The notes: a model not told the origin generated them from the letters alone. A stretch of DNA of 64,000 nt from Solwaraspora sp. WMMA2065 (GCF_030345075.1 NZ_CP128361.1:6014001-6078000), one strand, 5' to 3'. Shown: positions 8,677 through 17,248, counted from the first letter of the stretch. A program made the numbers and translations.

Positions 8677-8856
8677 TCATGCCGTGACCCGGCGGTTCGC
8701 ATGCAGCCCGGCACGGAGTTCGTCGTCGCTCATCACCAGGTAGACGAGGCCGCAGTCGGCCGGACCGGTGGCACCGGGCAGGCACAGCGTGCAGGGCTCG
8801 CCCGGCCGGATCGGGCATTTCGCCTCGGGGCGTCGGTGGTGCACTCGCGCGGTCAT
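8677..8856 (-). CDS. Small conserved actinobacterial protein (DUF6767-like)
   Basis: A 59-residue protein beginning MTARVHHRRPEAK. It carries three cysteines in the pattern KCPIRPGEPCTLCLPG followed by CGLVYLVMSDDELR. The pattern matches a small actinobacterial family I recall as DUF6767; that match is from memory. The Cys spacing suggests metal binding, but no function is known. The ATG at 8856 was chosen because the conserved part starts there; the frame stays open to 8943. Confidence 0.6.
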   Translation of the reverse strand: MTARVHHRRPEAKCPIRPGEPCTLCLPGATGPADCGLVYLVMSDDELRAGLHANRRVTA

Positions 8857-9003
8857 ACCCTCACGGTCCCGGGTCGACGCGGCCGGCGGCAGGGCCGGAC
8901 GGCACCCGGCGAGCCGGACCTCAGGCCTGGGACGGGGCGCCACGGTAGGTGCCCGGCCGTACTACTGTGCCGACGGCGGCGCGCGGCGGAAGAGATGGGT
9001 GGC

Positions 9004-9429
9004 ATGGGATTCGGGGCGAACTGGTCGCTGCGCGACCACGACGGCGTGCTGCTGGCTGATCTGGCCGTGACCGACGGCGACTTCCCCTGGTTGTACGCCA
9101 CCTTCCGGCCGACCGAGTCGTTCGCGCCGCTGCGGCCGATCTTCGACGCGGAGCTGCGGGCGATGCGGGTGGTCGAGGACGGTCCGGACGACGGCGCCTG
9201 GGAGCGGGCGTACCAGCAGGTTCGGGCCGCGGTCGTGCTGATCGACCCGGACGGGGCGGCGGTGCCGGAGTTCCTGCTGCACGTCGAGGGCGACGAGGCC
9301 TGGTGGCGGTGGAGCGACGAACCGTTCGACGAGGACGACGAGGACGGACCGTTCGACGAGGACGAGAAGGACGGCGGCAGCGACGGCGGCGGCGAGCCTG
9401 TCTCCGGGAACCAGACGGGCGACCGGTGA
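9004..9429 (+). CDS. Conserved hypothetical protein with acidic tail
   Basis: A 141-residue soluble protein, MGFGANWSLRDHDG at the start, with a compact N-terminal domain of about 100 residues (LRPIFDAELRAMR, AYQQVRAAVVLIDPDG) and a low-complexity Asp/Glu/Gly-rich tail that contains two near-identical FDEDDEDG/FDEDEKDG units. An ATG at 8995 is an alternative; the GGAAGAG at 8988 is better spaced for 9004. The stop overlaps the GTG of the downstream lipoprotein gene, so the two are probably cotranscribed. I do not recognise a function. Confidence 0.6.
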   Translation: MGFGANWSLRDHDGVLLADLAVTDGDFPWLYATFRPTESFAPLRPIFDAELRAMRVVEDGPDDGAWERAYQQVRAAVVLIDPDGAAVPEFLLHVEGDEAWWRWSDEPFDEDDEDGPFDEDEKDGGSDGGGEPVSGNQTGDR

Positions 9430-10013
9430 TCCGCCGACGGGCCGGTGCGCTGCTGCTGGCGGCGGTGCTGCTCGCCGGCTGTGCCGGTCAGCTGCCGCAA
9501 CCGGGTCCGCAGCCACCGGACAACGATGTGGCACCCGTTCCCACGCCGACGCCGGTGCCGTCGGCGGACCCGTCACCTGACTGCCCGGACTCCGGAGCGC
9601 TGCTCAGTCTGGGTGCGGTGGACGCCGCGATGGGTCTGCGGGCGATGCCGATTCGGCTGGTCAAGGGTGCCGAGGAACCGGTGCACGTCGACGGCTTCCC
9701 GGAGCTCACGGTCCTCGACGGGCAACTGCAGCCACTGGCGGTCGAGGTGATCGAGGGTGCCGAGGTGATCGCCCGGGTCGACACCGTGGCCGGCAGCCCT
9801 GTTCCGGTCACGGTGCAGCCGGGCGAGCGGGCCGGCGCGGTCCTGGTCTGGCGCAACACCGTGGACGATGTACGGGTGCCGCCGACGCACGGCAGCTTCC
9901 TGGCCGTGGCGCCGGCTGCGGGCGTACCGGCGCAGGTGCTGGAGCCCGACGGCGGCCTCGACATCGGCACCACCGGCCGGGTCGCGGTCAGTCCGTGGGC
10001 CCCGGTCGACTGA
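9426..10013 (+). CDS. DUF4232-like lipoprotein
   Basis: A 195-residue exported lipoprotein. It has a short Arg-rich N-terminus, a hydrophobic core and the lipobox LLAGC at about residues 15-19, then a Pro-rich linker. The mature domain begins SPDCPDSG and resembles DUF4232 (GAVDAAMGLRAMPIRLV, VDGFPELTVLDGQ). The GTG start overlaps the upstream TGA (GTGA), and the longer open frame from 9303 lies within the previous gene. It is probably anchored on the outer face of the membrane; the ligand is unknown. Confidence 0.72.
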   Translation: MIRRRAGALLLAAVLLAGCAGQLPQPGPQPPDNDVAPVPTPTPVPSADPSPDCPDSGALLSLGAVDAAMGLRAMPIRLVKGAEEPVHVDGFPELTVLDGQLQPLAVEVIEGAEVIARVDTVAGSPVPVTVQPGERAGAVLVWRNTVDDVRVPPTHGSFLAVAPAAGVPAQVLEPDGGLDIGTTGRVAVSPWAPVD

Positions 10014-10046
10014 TCGCCGCCTGCAGGTCAGCGCGGCCACCGATCA

Positions 10047-10098
10047 TTTGAGCGACTGCTCAAACTCGTGCTAACCTCTCAGTTGAGCGTTCGCTCAA
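10047..10098 (+). promoter_or_regulatory. Promoter with twin TetR-type operators (SRPBCC/DUF4166/tetR operon)
   Basis: Two 16-bp palindromes of form TTGAGC-N4-GCTCAA occur at 10048-10063 and 10083-10098. The first half-site can serve as the -35 (TTGAGC, 10048-10053); 18 bp later TAACCT (10072-10077) fits an actinobacterial TANNNT -10 element, placing transcription start inside the second palindrome. Binding would block both RNA polymerase contacts and initiation. The operon's third gene encodes a TetR protein, the obvious candidate ligand-responsive repressor. Confidence 0.75.
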
Positions 10099-10114
10099 AC
10101 CAGGGAGGTCTGGC

Positions 10115-10780
10115 GTGCTGTACATCGAGACGCTGATCCAGGCCCCGGTTGACCAGGTGTGGCGGTACACCCAGGACCCGGCCCGGCACGCCCGGTGGGA
10201 CCTGCGCTTCACCCGGATCGAGCCGTACGGGTCGCAGGGACGGTTCCGGTACGCCACCCGGCTGCTGCCCGGCCTGACCGTCGCCGGCACCGGACAGTCC
10301 ACCGGCGAGCGCCGCCGACCCGACGGCTCCGCTGCCTCCGCGTTGCGGTTCACCTGCGACCACAAGCTGTCGCTGATCCGAGCCGGCCACGGCTTCTGGC
10401 GCTACCAGCCGACCCTCAACGGCGTCCGGTTCTGGACCGGCTACGACTACACGCCCGGGTGGGGTCGCCTCGGCCCGCTCGCCGACCGGGCCTTCCGCCC
10501 TGCCTTCGGCTGGGCTACCGCGTGGTCGTTCGACCGGCTGCGACTGTGGCTGGAGCAGGGCGTACCGCCGGAGCGCAGCCGCGACCGGGCACTCGCCGAG
10601 GTCACCGCCCGGCTCATCCTGGTGGTCGCCGCCGTCGCGCTCGATCACCGGCTCGCGCTGGTGGCCGTACCGCTGGTCGCGCTCGCGCCGCCGCTGCCGA
10701 CCACCCCGGCGGCCCGACGGTGCCGGCCGCGCCGCTACCGGCGGGCCGCCACCCGTGTGACCCGGGCAGTGCCCCGGTGA
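10115..10780 (+). CDS. SRPBCC family protein
   Basis: A 221-residue protein with a START/SRPBCC helix-grip domain in residues 1-150 (LYIETLIQAPVDQVWRYTQDPARHARWDLRF is the typical first strand and helix region, here read at residues 2-32). A hydrophobic stretch near residues 165-195 (LILVVAAVALDHRLALVAVP) and an Arg-rich tail follow, suggesting membrane association. The GTG start at 10115 has GGGAGGT six bases upstream. It is the first gene of a three-gene operon; its TGA overlaps the next GTG. SRPBCC domains bind hydrophobic ligands; the ligand here is unknown. Confidence 0.78.
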   Translation: MLYIETLIQAPVDQVWRYTQDPARHARWDLRFTRIEPYGSQGRFRYATRLLPGLTVAGTGQSTGERRRPDGSAASALRFTCDHKLSLIRAGHGFWRYQPTLNGVRFWTGYDYTPGWGRLGPLADRAFRPAFGWATAWSFDRLRLWLEQGVPPERSRDRALAEVTARLILVVAAVALDHRLALVAVPLVALAPPLPTTPAARRCRPRRYRRAATRVTRAVPR

Positions 10781-11448
10781 CCTCGATCTTCCGACAGGCG
10801 CTCGGTGCCGACTTCGACCGGCTGCACCCGCGACTGCGGCAACGCTTCGGGATCAGCAGTCAGGAGCGGACGAGCTGCGTCGGCACCGGGGTGATGGACC
10901 GGATCTGGCACGGCCCGGCGGTCACCGTGCCGTTGCTGCGCCTCGGCGCGACCCGCCACATCCTCTTTCCCGAGCAGGGCGCCGACGTCCCGTTCAGCAT
11001 CGGCAACTACGCGTACCGGGACAGCTTCGGCCGGGAGACGGTCACCTTCGTCCGCACCTTCGACGTCGCCGCGCACCGTCGCCGTCGGTTCGACGCGACG
11101 ATGGTCTACAGCCCGGCCCGGTCGGCCATCGTGGACTATCTCGGCACCCATCAGCACTACGCGGTGCTGCTGAGCCTCGCCGTCGACCGGCGCGGCGGGC
11201 TGGTGGTCCGTACCGGCGAGCAGCGCTACGCCGGCCGGCGTTTTCCCCACGCCCTGTCCGGCTGCGCCGAGGTCCACGAGTGGTGGGACGGCTCCGACGG
11301 GTGTTTCCGGATCGAGGTACGGGTGACCAACCGCTTCCTCGGCCCGGTGTTCGGGTACCGGGGCCGGTTCACGGCACAGTACGTGGACACGGGGACGGCC
11401 CCGGTACCCGCTGCGGTGCGCCCGCTGCGGGAGAATGCTCGGGTATGA
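10777..11448 (+). CDS. DUF4166 domain-containing protein
   Basis: A 223-residue cytoplasmic protein with the DUF4166 signature: LGADFDRLHPRLRQRFG at the start, then WHGPAVTVPLLRLG, FPEQGADVPFSIGNYAY and a C-terminal VFGYRGRF. Members often sit beside SDR or SRPBCC proteins, and the family has no established activity. The GTG at 10777 overlaps the previous TGA, and its own TGA overlaps the following ATG. This tight coupling implies coordinated production with the SRPBCC and TetR proteins. Confidence 0.8.
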   Translation: MTSIFRQALGADFDRLHPRLRQRFGISSQERTSCVGTGVMDRIWHGPAVTVPLLRLGATRHILFPEQGADVPFSIGNYAYRDSFGRETVTFVRTFDVAAHRRRRFDATMVYSPARSAIVDYLGTHQHYAVLLSLAVDRRGGLVVRTGEQRYAGRRFPHALSGCAEVHEWWDGSDGCFRIEVRVTNRFLGPVFGYRGRFTAQYVDTGTAPVPAAVRPLRENARV

Positions 11449-12110
11449 ACAGTGCCCCCACCTCCACCAGGCAACGGTTGATGGACGGGGCGGTGCAGGC
11501 GATCCGCAGGTACGGCATCGCCGGAGTGTCCGCCCGTACCGTCGCCGGCTGCGCCGGAGTCAACCAGGCGCTGGTCTTCTACCACTTCGGCACCCTTGAC
11601 GACCTGCTCGTCGCGGCCTGCCAGACGGCCACCGCCGAGCGGGTGGCCGACTACCGGGACCGGTTCGCCGCCGTACGGTCCCTCGGCGAGCTGCTCGACC
11701 TGGGCCGTGAACTGCACGAACAGGAACGCGAGGCCGGCAACGTCGCGGTGCTGGCCCAGGTGTTGGCGGGTGCGCAGACCGACGAGCGGCTCGCTCCGGC
11801 TGCGGCGGCCGCGCTGCGGCTGTGGACCGACGAGATCGAACTGGTGCTCCGCCGGGTGCTGGCCGGATCGCCGTTGGCCGGGTTGGCGGACCCGCCTGGC
11901 CTGGCCCGCGCCGTCGCCGCCGGGTTCATCGGCCTGGAGCTGTACGAAGGGGTCGACCGGCCCGGCGCCGACGACGTGTTGGCCGCGTTGGAACAGTTGG
12001 CGGTGCTGGTCGACGTCGTCGACGACCTGGGGCCGGTCGCCCGCCGGGCATTGCAGGGCAGGCTCGCCCGCCGCAGCCGGGGTCGGGCCACGCCGGGCAG
12101 CCGGAGCTGA
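11445..12110 (+). CDS. TetR family transcriptional regulator
   Basis: A 221-residue TetR protein. The DNA-binding domain covers residues 8-55 (TRQRLMDGAVQAIRRYG, VSARTVAGCAGVNQALVFYHF), and an all-helical ligand-binding domain follows. The ATG at 11445 overlaps the stop of the DUF4166 gene. As third gene of the operon whose promoter carries two palindromes, it most likely represses its own transcription. The inducer may be a substrate of the SRPBCC or DUF4166 proteins; that is inference. Confidence 0.88.
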   Translation: MNSAPTSTRQRLMDGAVQAIRRYGIAGVSARTVAGCAGVNQALVFYHFGTLDDLLVAACQTATAERVADYRDRFAAVRSLGELLDLGRELHEQEREAGNVAVLAQVLAGAQTDERLAPAAAAALRLWTDEIELVLRRVLAGSPLAGLADPPGLARAVAAGFIGLELYEGVDRPGADDVLAALEQLAVLVDVVDDLGPVARRALQGRLARRSRGRATPGSRS

Positions 12111-12175
12111 CGCGCGGTGGGATCCGGCGGACGGGCGGGCCGGAGCTGACGCGCGGCGGCGCCCGGCCGGCCGGG

Positions 12176-12646
12176 TCACAGCGGCCCCAGCACGCTGCCC
12201 GGGTCCGCGTCCAGCGTCAGCGTCTCCAGCACCGTCAGCAGTTGGCGTTCCTCGTACCTGAAGTGGGACTCCATGATCGCGGCCAGGCCGTCCAGGTGCC
12301 GGTCCAGCTCGGCGGGCGGCGCGGCCCGCGCCACGGCGGCCTGTAGCCCGCTCAGCAAATACGCGATCATCGAGTGGTCCTGCCGCAGGTTGCGCAGCGT
12401 GTCCTGCAGCTCGGGATGCTGCGCGGCGATGGCCGGGAACAGTCGATCGTCCTCGCCCTCGTGGTGGGCGGTCAGGGCGGCGCAGAACCCGTGACAGAAC
12501 AGCAGCAGATCCCGGGTCGCCGACTCCGCCGGCCGGCCGGCGGCCAACGCCTCCCGGGTAACGGTCAGCGCCTCCCGGAGCCGGTTGTGTACGCCGCGCA
12601 GTTCGCGGCTCCAGGCCACCAGCCTGGCTTCGTCGCCCTCACCCAC
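12176..12646 (-). CDS. Hemerythrin HHE domain protein
   Basis: A 156-residue four-helix protein with the hemerythrin ligand pattern: His near residue 20 (GVHNRLRE), His in LTAHHEGEDDRLFP, His in LRQDHSMI, and ESHFRYEE near the C-terminus. These would bind a di-iron centre, with likely roles in oxygen, NO or redox sensing. The GTG at 12646 was taken as start; a ribosome site is not obvious. It ends just downstream of, and converges with, the tetR gene. Confidence 0.83.
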   Translation of the reverse strand: MGEGDEARLVAWSRELRGVHNRLREALTVTREALAAGRPAESATRDLLLFCHGFCAALTAHHEGEDDRLFPAIAAQHPELQDTLRNLRQDHSMIAYLLSGLQAAVARAAPPAELDRHLDGLAAIMESHFRYEERQLLTVLETLTLDADPGSVLGPL

Positions 12647-13407
12647 GGGTGAAGGGCGAAGGAACGACGGTCGTCAACGTCGTGCTCCCTCCGGTCCGGC
12701 GCCTCCATGCCTGACACGGACTGCCACCGGCACGCGACGCTGCGGCGAGGTTACCAGATGTGGCCCCGGACCGACCGGACCGGCCGGACCGGTCAGTCTT
12801 GTAGACAGAGGACTGTGACCAGGTTGTCGCCGTATTTACGATGGCAAACTTGGCGGGCGGTGATAAGGTTACTGTACGGCGACTCACGGGGAGACAGATC
12901 ATGCTTCGAGTTGAGCCATGTGCATTCATTGTCCGGTGACCCGGCCAGCGATTCGACGCTGTTTCGCTTGGCGGTCGACGGCCGCGCCGGCCGGCCCGCG
13001 CTGTCGTAGCCTCGGTCAGCGGTAACTGACCTATCGGTGGCCGGATTCCGGCCACGAGGAATCAGCGGTTCGTCGCGTTGCGCGACGTGCCTGGTGCCCG
13101 CGCCCGCCAACCGGCCAAGCCGGTCTGCGGTGCAGTCCATCTGTATGCAATCCGGGGCCAGCGTCACGCCCTGGTCGGGACCCGACCGCCTGTCGTCGGG
13201 CTGCCGGCACTTGCCGGGCCGATGCCGGGTAACCGTTGTCGACCACTACCTGTTCCGTCTGATCGGCGCGATTCCCGACACCGTCCGGAGAGTCGCAGCT
13301 GATCGCTGTCTGCCAATGGCAGTTCCGTCGGATTCTGCCTGTCGACGTCAGCGGAGGTGATGTGTGATGGAGACCGACTGACCCGTTTCGACCGTTCCGA
13401 TCCTGCG
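12647..13407. other. Gene-poor interval of about 760 bp
   Basis: Base composition is less GC-rich here than in neighbouring genes. No frame on either strand shows a recognisable domain or actinobacterial codon bias. One mini-ORF is possible at 12901-12939 (12 codons) with GGGGAG nine bases before its ATG and a TAAGGT hexamer at 12864. I saw no transposase remnant, tRNA or long hairpin. It may be the decayed remains of a gene or a regulatory region for the divergent flanking genes. Confidence 0.4.
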
Positions 13408-14403
13408 TCACGGCTGAAGTGCCGGAAACCACTGGATGCCGTACGCGAGATACAGTTCCGGATCGTCGAAATCCGTGAACACCTCGCCGACCGCGTCCGG
13501 CTGCAGCAGTTCACTGCCGGGCTGCGGTGTGTCCAGTAACCGAACGGGCTCCCCGGTCACTCGCCGCACCCACTTGGGCAACCGGTCCGGGTCGAATCTC
13601 ACTCGCAGCTCGAAGCGCCGGCACCGTCGGGTAGCCGTCAACACGTAGTGCGGTGAGGCGATCTGGCTCGGCCCCAGCCGGGTGACCACACTGAAGTCGC
13701 ACGACTCACCGGCGGCGAGTGGCCGGGGCAGGCCCACGACCAACTGTGACCGCTGCGGCAGCGGTCGTTCGTGCCTGATCAGCCGCCCACCCCAGTGCAC
13801 GTCTGCCCGGATGTCGAGCCCGTCGCTGCCTGGTGGGCAGGGCAGCGACATACCGAGCACGACCTCGTCGACGCCGTCCCGGTCGGCGACGATCCGCCGT
13901 TCCTCGTACGCCTCCATCGTCGGGGTGTCCAGCCGGACCAGCACCCGCAGCCCGGCGACGTGCCAGCCGGCGCCGACCGGGCTGGAGCTGCGCCGGCCCA
14001 GCTCCTGGCCGATCGCCTCGGCCAGCAGCACTTCCGCTTCGTTGATCCGGCGCAGCGCGGTCCGGTCCTCGCGACCCAGCCGTCGGGCCAGCCAGGCGAC
14101 CCGGCCACGGAAATGCGCGTCCTGCGCCTGCGGGTGCAGCCCCAGCGCGACCCTCGCCGCCAGCGCCATGTCGTCCGGTAGGCGTCGGACCTGGCTGTTC
14201 AGCTCGGCGATCACCCGCTCGCGCAACTCAGCGGGCTCGTCGTCGCGGTTCACCGCACTGTTGCCGCAGAGCGTACGCAGGTGGTCGCCGAGCCGACCGG
14301 ACAGATCGGGTGCCGACACACCGCGACCGGCCCGCAGGGTGCGCAGCTCCGACTTGACCTCCACAGCGGACACGGATGTCACCGTCCTTCCTGGGCGAGT
14401 CAC
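13408..14403 (-). CDS. Conserved actinobacterial protein with helical RxGRG-type N-terminal domain
   Basis: A 331-residue soluble protein. Residues 15-135 form a helical domain often seen in actinomycetes (LRAGRGVSAPDLSGRLG, LRTLCGN, RVAWLARRLGREDRTALRRINEAEVLLAE), reminiscent of transcription-factor-like helices. The remaining 190 residues are beta-rich (LRVLVRLDTP, ELRVRFDPDRLP) with no recognised motif. The start is uncertain: GTG at 14403, or in-frame GTGs at 14382 and 14373 that follow an AGGAAGG. It stands alone. I do not assign a function. Confidence 0.65.
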   Translation of the reverse strand: MTRPGRTVTSVSAVEVKSELRTLRAGRGVSAPDLSGRLGDHLRTLCGNSAVNRDDEPAELRERVIAELNSQVRRLPDDMALAARVALGLHPQAQDAHFRGRVAWLARRLGREDRTALRRINEAEVLLAEAIGQELGRRSSSPVGAGWHVAGLRVLVRLDTPTMEAYEERRIVADRDGVDEVVLGMSLPCPPGSDGLDIRADVHWGGRLIRHERPLPQRSQLVVGLPRPLAAGESCDFSVVTRLGPSQIASPHYVLTATRRCRRFELRVRFDPDRLPKWVRRVTGEPVRLLDTPQPGSELLQPDAVGEVFTDFDDPELYLAYGIQWFPALQP

Positions 14404-14681
14404 CTTGTCCTCGCCGTGACATCAGCACCAGATTCTGTCACGCGATGCGACTTTTGCGGACGTTCACCGTGGCCGAGACTGGTTGCAGCGAGATCCGGCG
14501 TGGTCCGCTCCTGCGCGGAAGGGCGTGAGCCGCCGTGCCTCCGTGTCCCGATCTGTGGGTGCCGGGACCGGTTCACGTGGTCGACGCGTGGACAACGGGG
14601 ATGGCTCCGGTACCCGCAGCGGGGACGGCTCCGACGCCCGCAGCGGGAAGATCCGGCCACCCGGCCCGCCCCGCCAGACGG
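14404..14681. repeat. Intergenic region with a 24-bp tandem duplication
   Basis: Within this gene-free interval a 24-bp unit is repeated once (14597-14620 and 14621-14644), each copy carrying GGCTCCG and the palindromic CCCGCAGCGGG. The repeat may be a simple slippage product or part of a termination structure downstream of the plus-strand side. No gene is visible in it. Confidence 0.4.
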
Positions 14682-15242
14682 TCATCCACCGCCGGGCGGC
14701 TCCCCGTCGGCCGGGTCGAACAGGGACGACGGAGGCCCGGCCGCAGCCACGGGGCCGGGCCGGTGACTGGGCGGTGCCAACGGCCGCTCCGGCTGCCGGC
14801 TGAACAACCGTACGCCCGATCGCGCCGTGGTCGTCCGGACGGTGACCGGCAGGGTGACCATCCGCACCGGCTCAGGCGGGGCGGTGAAGCCACGACTGCC
14901 CCATCGGACCCAGATCGCCACTCGACCAGCGGCAGCCTCGGCGAGCAGTTTCTCCACCGTACGGTGCCGGTCGGTGTGGTCCACCTCGATCACCAGCGGC
15001 GGCGCGTCGGGCCGGGCACAGGCCACGTCGACGACCGAGTGCCGGCCCTGCATCGGCGGCGGCAGCGGCAGTACGCTGGCCGCCCGCCGGTACACCCGCC
15101 AGCCCTGCCCAGCACCCCACCGCACCACGGCGTCGATGATCGTCCTGGTGACCTGTTCGGTGCCGAGATCGGTGAAGGTCAGCGTGGCCAACTGGTCGCC
15201 CAGCCCGGCGGCCACTCGCGCCGCGTCGGCACCGTCGGTCAC
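14682..15242 (-). CDS. Hypothetical protein with PD-(D/E)XK nuclease-like core
   Basis: A 186-residue protein. The central part, RHSVVDVACARPDAPPLVIEVDHTD, followed by TVEKLLAEAAAG and VAIWVRWG, has the D...ExD strand pattern and trailing helix and strand typical of PD-(D/E)XK nuclease folds. The C-terminal 50 residues are Pro/Ala-rich and probably disordered. The GTG at 15242 overlaps the TGA of the esterase gene. Function is unknown; a nucleic-acid-related role is a fold-level inference only. Confidence 0.5.
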   Translation of the reverse strand: MTDGADAARVAAGLGDQLATLTFTDLGTEQVTRTIIDAVVRWGAGQGWRVYRRAASVLPLPPPMQGRHSVVDVACARPDAPPLVIEVDHTDRHRTVEKLLAEAAAGRVAIWVRWGSRGFTAPPEPVRMVTLPVTVRTTTARSGVRLFSRQPERPLAPPSHRPGPVAAAGPPSSLFDPADGEPPGGG

Positions 15243-16009
15243 AACGGCAGCCAGGCGAGTACGTCCCGGATCTTGGCGTCCCAGTAGCTCCACACGTGGT
15301 CACCGGCTTCGAAGTCGACAGTGAGTGGAACGCCCCGGGCGGCGCATGCGTCGCGGAACCGGACGTTGTCCGGGTACAGCACGTCCTCGGTGCCGCAGCA
15401 CAGCCAGAGCTGTGGCAACGCCGTCGGGTCGGCCCGGTCGAGCACCGCGAGCAGGTCGTCGTCGCTGCCGGCGATGTCCTGCTCGCCGAAGACCCGCCGC
15501 ATCAGCGGGTCGGTGGCGGACACCGACGGTCCGTGCTGGCGGGCGGCCACGTCGAGTACGCCGGACAGGCTGGCCGCCGCCGCGAACCGTTGCGGCTGGC
15601 GCAGCGCCCAGCGCAACGCCCCGTACCCGCCCATCGACAGGCCCGCGACGAAGGTGTCCTCCCGCCGTCGGGAGACCCGGAAGAACGAGTCGACCACGGC
15701 CGGCAGTTCGGTGGACAGGAAGGTCCAGAACGGCGCTCCGTGCACCTCGTCGGCGTACATGCTGCGGTGCACCTGGGGCATCACCACGGCCAGGCCGCGC
15801 TCCTCGGCGTACCGCTCGATGGAGCTGTACCGGGTCCAGGCGGTGGCGTCGTCGGTGAGCCCGTGCAGCAGATAGAGCACCGGGGGATCGGTGTCGCCGG
15901 CCCGCGCCGGAGCGCCGATCCGGGTCCTGGTGTGCTGGGGCAGCAGGACGGTCATCGAGGTGGCCTGCTCCAGAACGTCGGAGTAGAAGTCGACCCGCAG
16001 GTGTGCCAT
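15239..16009 (-). CDS. Alpha/beta hydrolase family esterase (esterase D / EstA-like)
   Basis: A 256-residue hydrolase. It has the oxyanion segment LYLLHGLTDD, the nucleophile elbow GLSMGG with Ser125, an acidic residue in CCGTEDVLYPD, and the catalytic His in AGDHVWSYWD. This pattern matches the esterase D / tributyrin esterase group, which cleaves short acyl esters. No signal peptide is seen, so it is likely cytoplasmic. The ATG at 16009 was preferred to one at 16030 because the family's first strand starts at AHLRVDFYS. Confidence 0.85.
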   Translation of the reverse strand: MAHLRVDFYSDVLEQATSMTVLLPQHTRTRIGAPARAGDTDPPVLYLLHGLTDDATAWTRYSSIERYAEERGLAVVMPQVHRSMYADEVHGAPFWTFLSTELPAVVDSFFRVSRRREDTFVAGLSMGGYGALRWALRQPQRFAAAASLSGVLDVAARQHGPSVSATDPLMRRVFGEQDIAGSDDDLLAVLDRADPTALPQLWLCCGTEDVLYPDNVRFRDACAARGVPLTVDFEAGDHVWSYWDAKIRDVLAWLPL

Positions 16010-16052
16010 CCGCCCAGTGTGCCGGTTCACCGGACGGCGGCCGCTGGTCGGG

Positions 16053-17105
16053 TCAGTCGTTCCCGGCGCCGCGCCGTTCCCGACGGACCTGGCCCGGCGG
16101 TACCCCGTACGCCCGTTTGAAGGCCCGGCAGAACGCCGCCTCCGACTGATAGCCGAACCGGCGGGCGACCACCGGCAGCGGGTCCGCGCAGCGCTGCAGA
16201 TGGTCGTGGGCCAGCTGCAGCCGCCAGGTCGCCAGGTAGCGGATCACCGGTTCACCGACCAGCTCGGTGAACCGGGCGGCGAACGCCGACCGGGACATGC
16301 CGGCCTGCTGAGCCAGGGTGCTGACCGTCCAGTCCCGGTCCGGCTCGCGGTGCAGTGCGGTCAGCGCCCGGCCGATCTGGTCGTCGCGTAGCGCGGCCAG
16401 CCAACCCTGGCGCGCCTCCGGAGCGGCGTCCAACCAGGACCGGATCGCCTGGATCACCAGTACGTCGGCCAGCCGGGTCAGCATCGTCTCACCGCCCGGT
16501 CGCAGCGCCTGTGCCTCCCGGGTGACCAGCCGCAACGTGCTGTGCAGCCACCCCGACTCGTCGTCGTCGAACCGGTCGAGATGCAGCACCGGCGGCAGCT
16601 GGGCGATCAGCCGCCGGGCGGCGACGTGGTCTGGGCGCAGCACCGCGTACGTCACCTGGGTGAGCTCGCCGCCGCCACCGTGCCGCATGATTTCGTACCG
16701 GTCGCTGAGCTGCTGCACCGGGATGTCGAACAACGGCCGCGTCGACGCGGCCGGGGCGCTGCGGAACCGGTGCGGGACACCGTCCGGGATCAGCGTCAGA
16801 CTGCCCGGCCCGATCAGGTACGGCTGGGCGTCGCCCACCTCCAGCCAGCACCGGCCGGCGGTGACGACCTGCAACGTCATGCAGCCCGGCAGGGCGGGCA
16901 CGTCGATGCCCCACGGGGCGGTCAGCTCGGCCCGGCAGTAGAGGGTGCCGGTCAGCCGGAACATGTGCAGGGTCTCGCCGAGCGGGTCGCTGATCGCCGG
17001 GATCGCGCAACCGGGTGTCGTCCACACCCTGCCCAGCTTCCCGGACAATTTGCCAACCGTCCACAAGCCTGGACGCTGCGCAAAGAAATCAGGAATCACG
17101 GTCAT
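16053..17105 (-). CDS. AraC family regulator with cupin_6 sensor domain
   Basis: A 350-residue regulator. The N-terminal effector domain (FRLTGTLYCRAELTAPWG, TLQVVTAGRCWLEV, LTLIPDGVPHRF) is of the cupin_6 type. The C-terminal double HTH has VSTLAQQAGMSRSAFAARF, YLATWRLQLAHDHL and VARRFGYQSEAAFCRAFKRAYG. It is divergent from the NmrA/DUF4345 genes and probably controls them. The start is uncertain: the cupin_6 family usually begins near DPLGETLH, some 40 residues further in, and a GTG near 17030 would leave a palindrome (17059-17074) in the promoter. Confidence 0.82.
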   Translation of the reverse strand: MTVIPDFFAQRPGLWTVGKLSGKLGRVWTTPGCAIPAISDPLGETLHMFRLTGTLYCRAELTAPWGIDVPALPGCMTLQVVTAGRCWLEVGDAQPYLIGPGSLTLIPDGVPHRFRSAPAASTRPLFDIPVQQLSDRYEIMRHGGGGELTQVTYAVLRPDHVAARRLIAQLPPVLHLDRFDDDESGWLHSTLRLVTREAQALRPGGETMLTRLADVLVIQAIRSWLDAAPEARQGWLAALRDDQIGRALTALHREPDRDWTVSTLAQQAGMSRSAFAARFTELVGEPVIRYLATWRLQLAHDHLQRCADPLPVVARRFGYQSEAAFCRAFKRAYGVPPGQVRRERRGAGND

Positions 17106-17248
17106 TGTTCCGCCGCCGACGCCCCGGCAGGCTGATCGGTAAGGCAGCACCTTCCCGGGTCGGACGATTCGCCGACCCGGGCGGGTGGCCAGCAGCGGGC
17201 GGTAGAAGCCTGTCCGCGACACCCAGACCGAACGGGAGTTCCCACGCC

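Noticed and set aside
12793-13432. Several open frames of 100-130 codons
   Set aside because: None has coding bias, a plausible start with ribosome site, or a recognisable motif.
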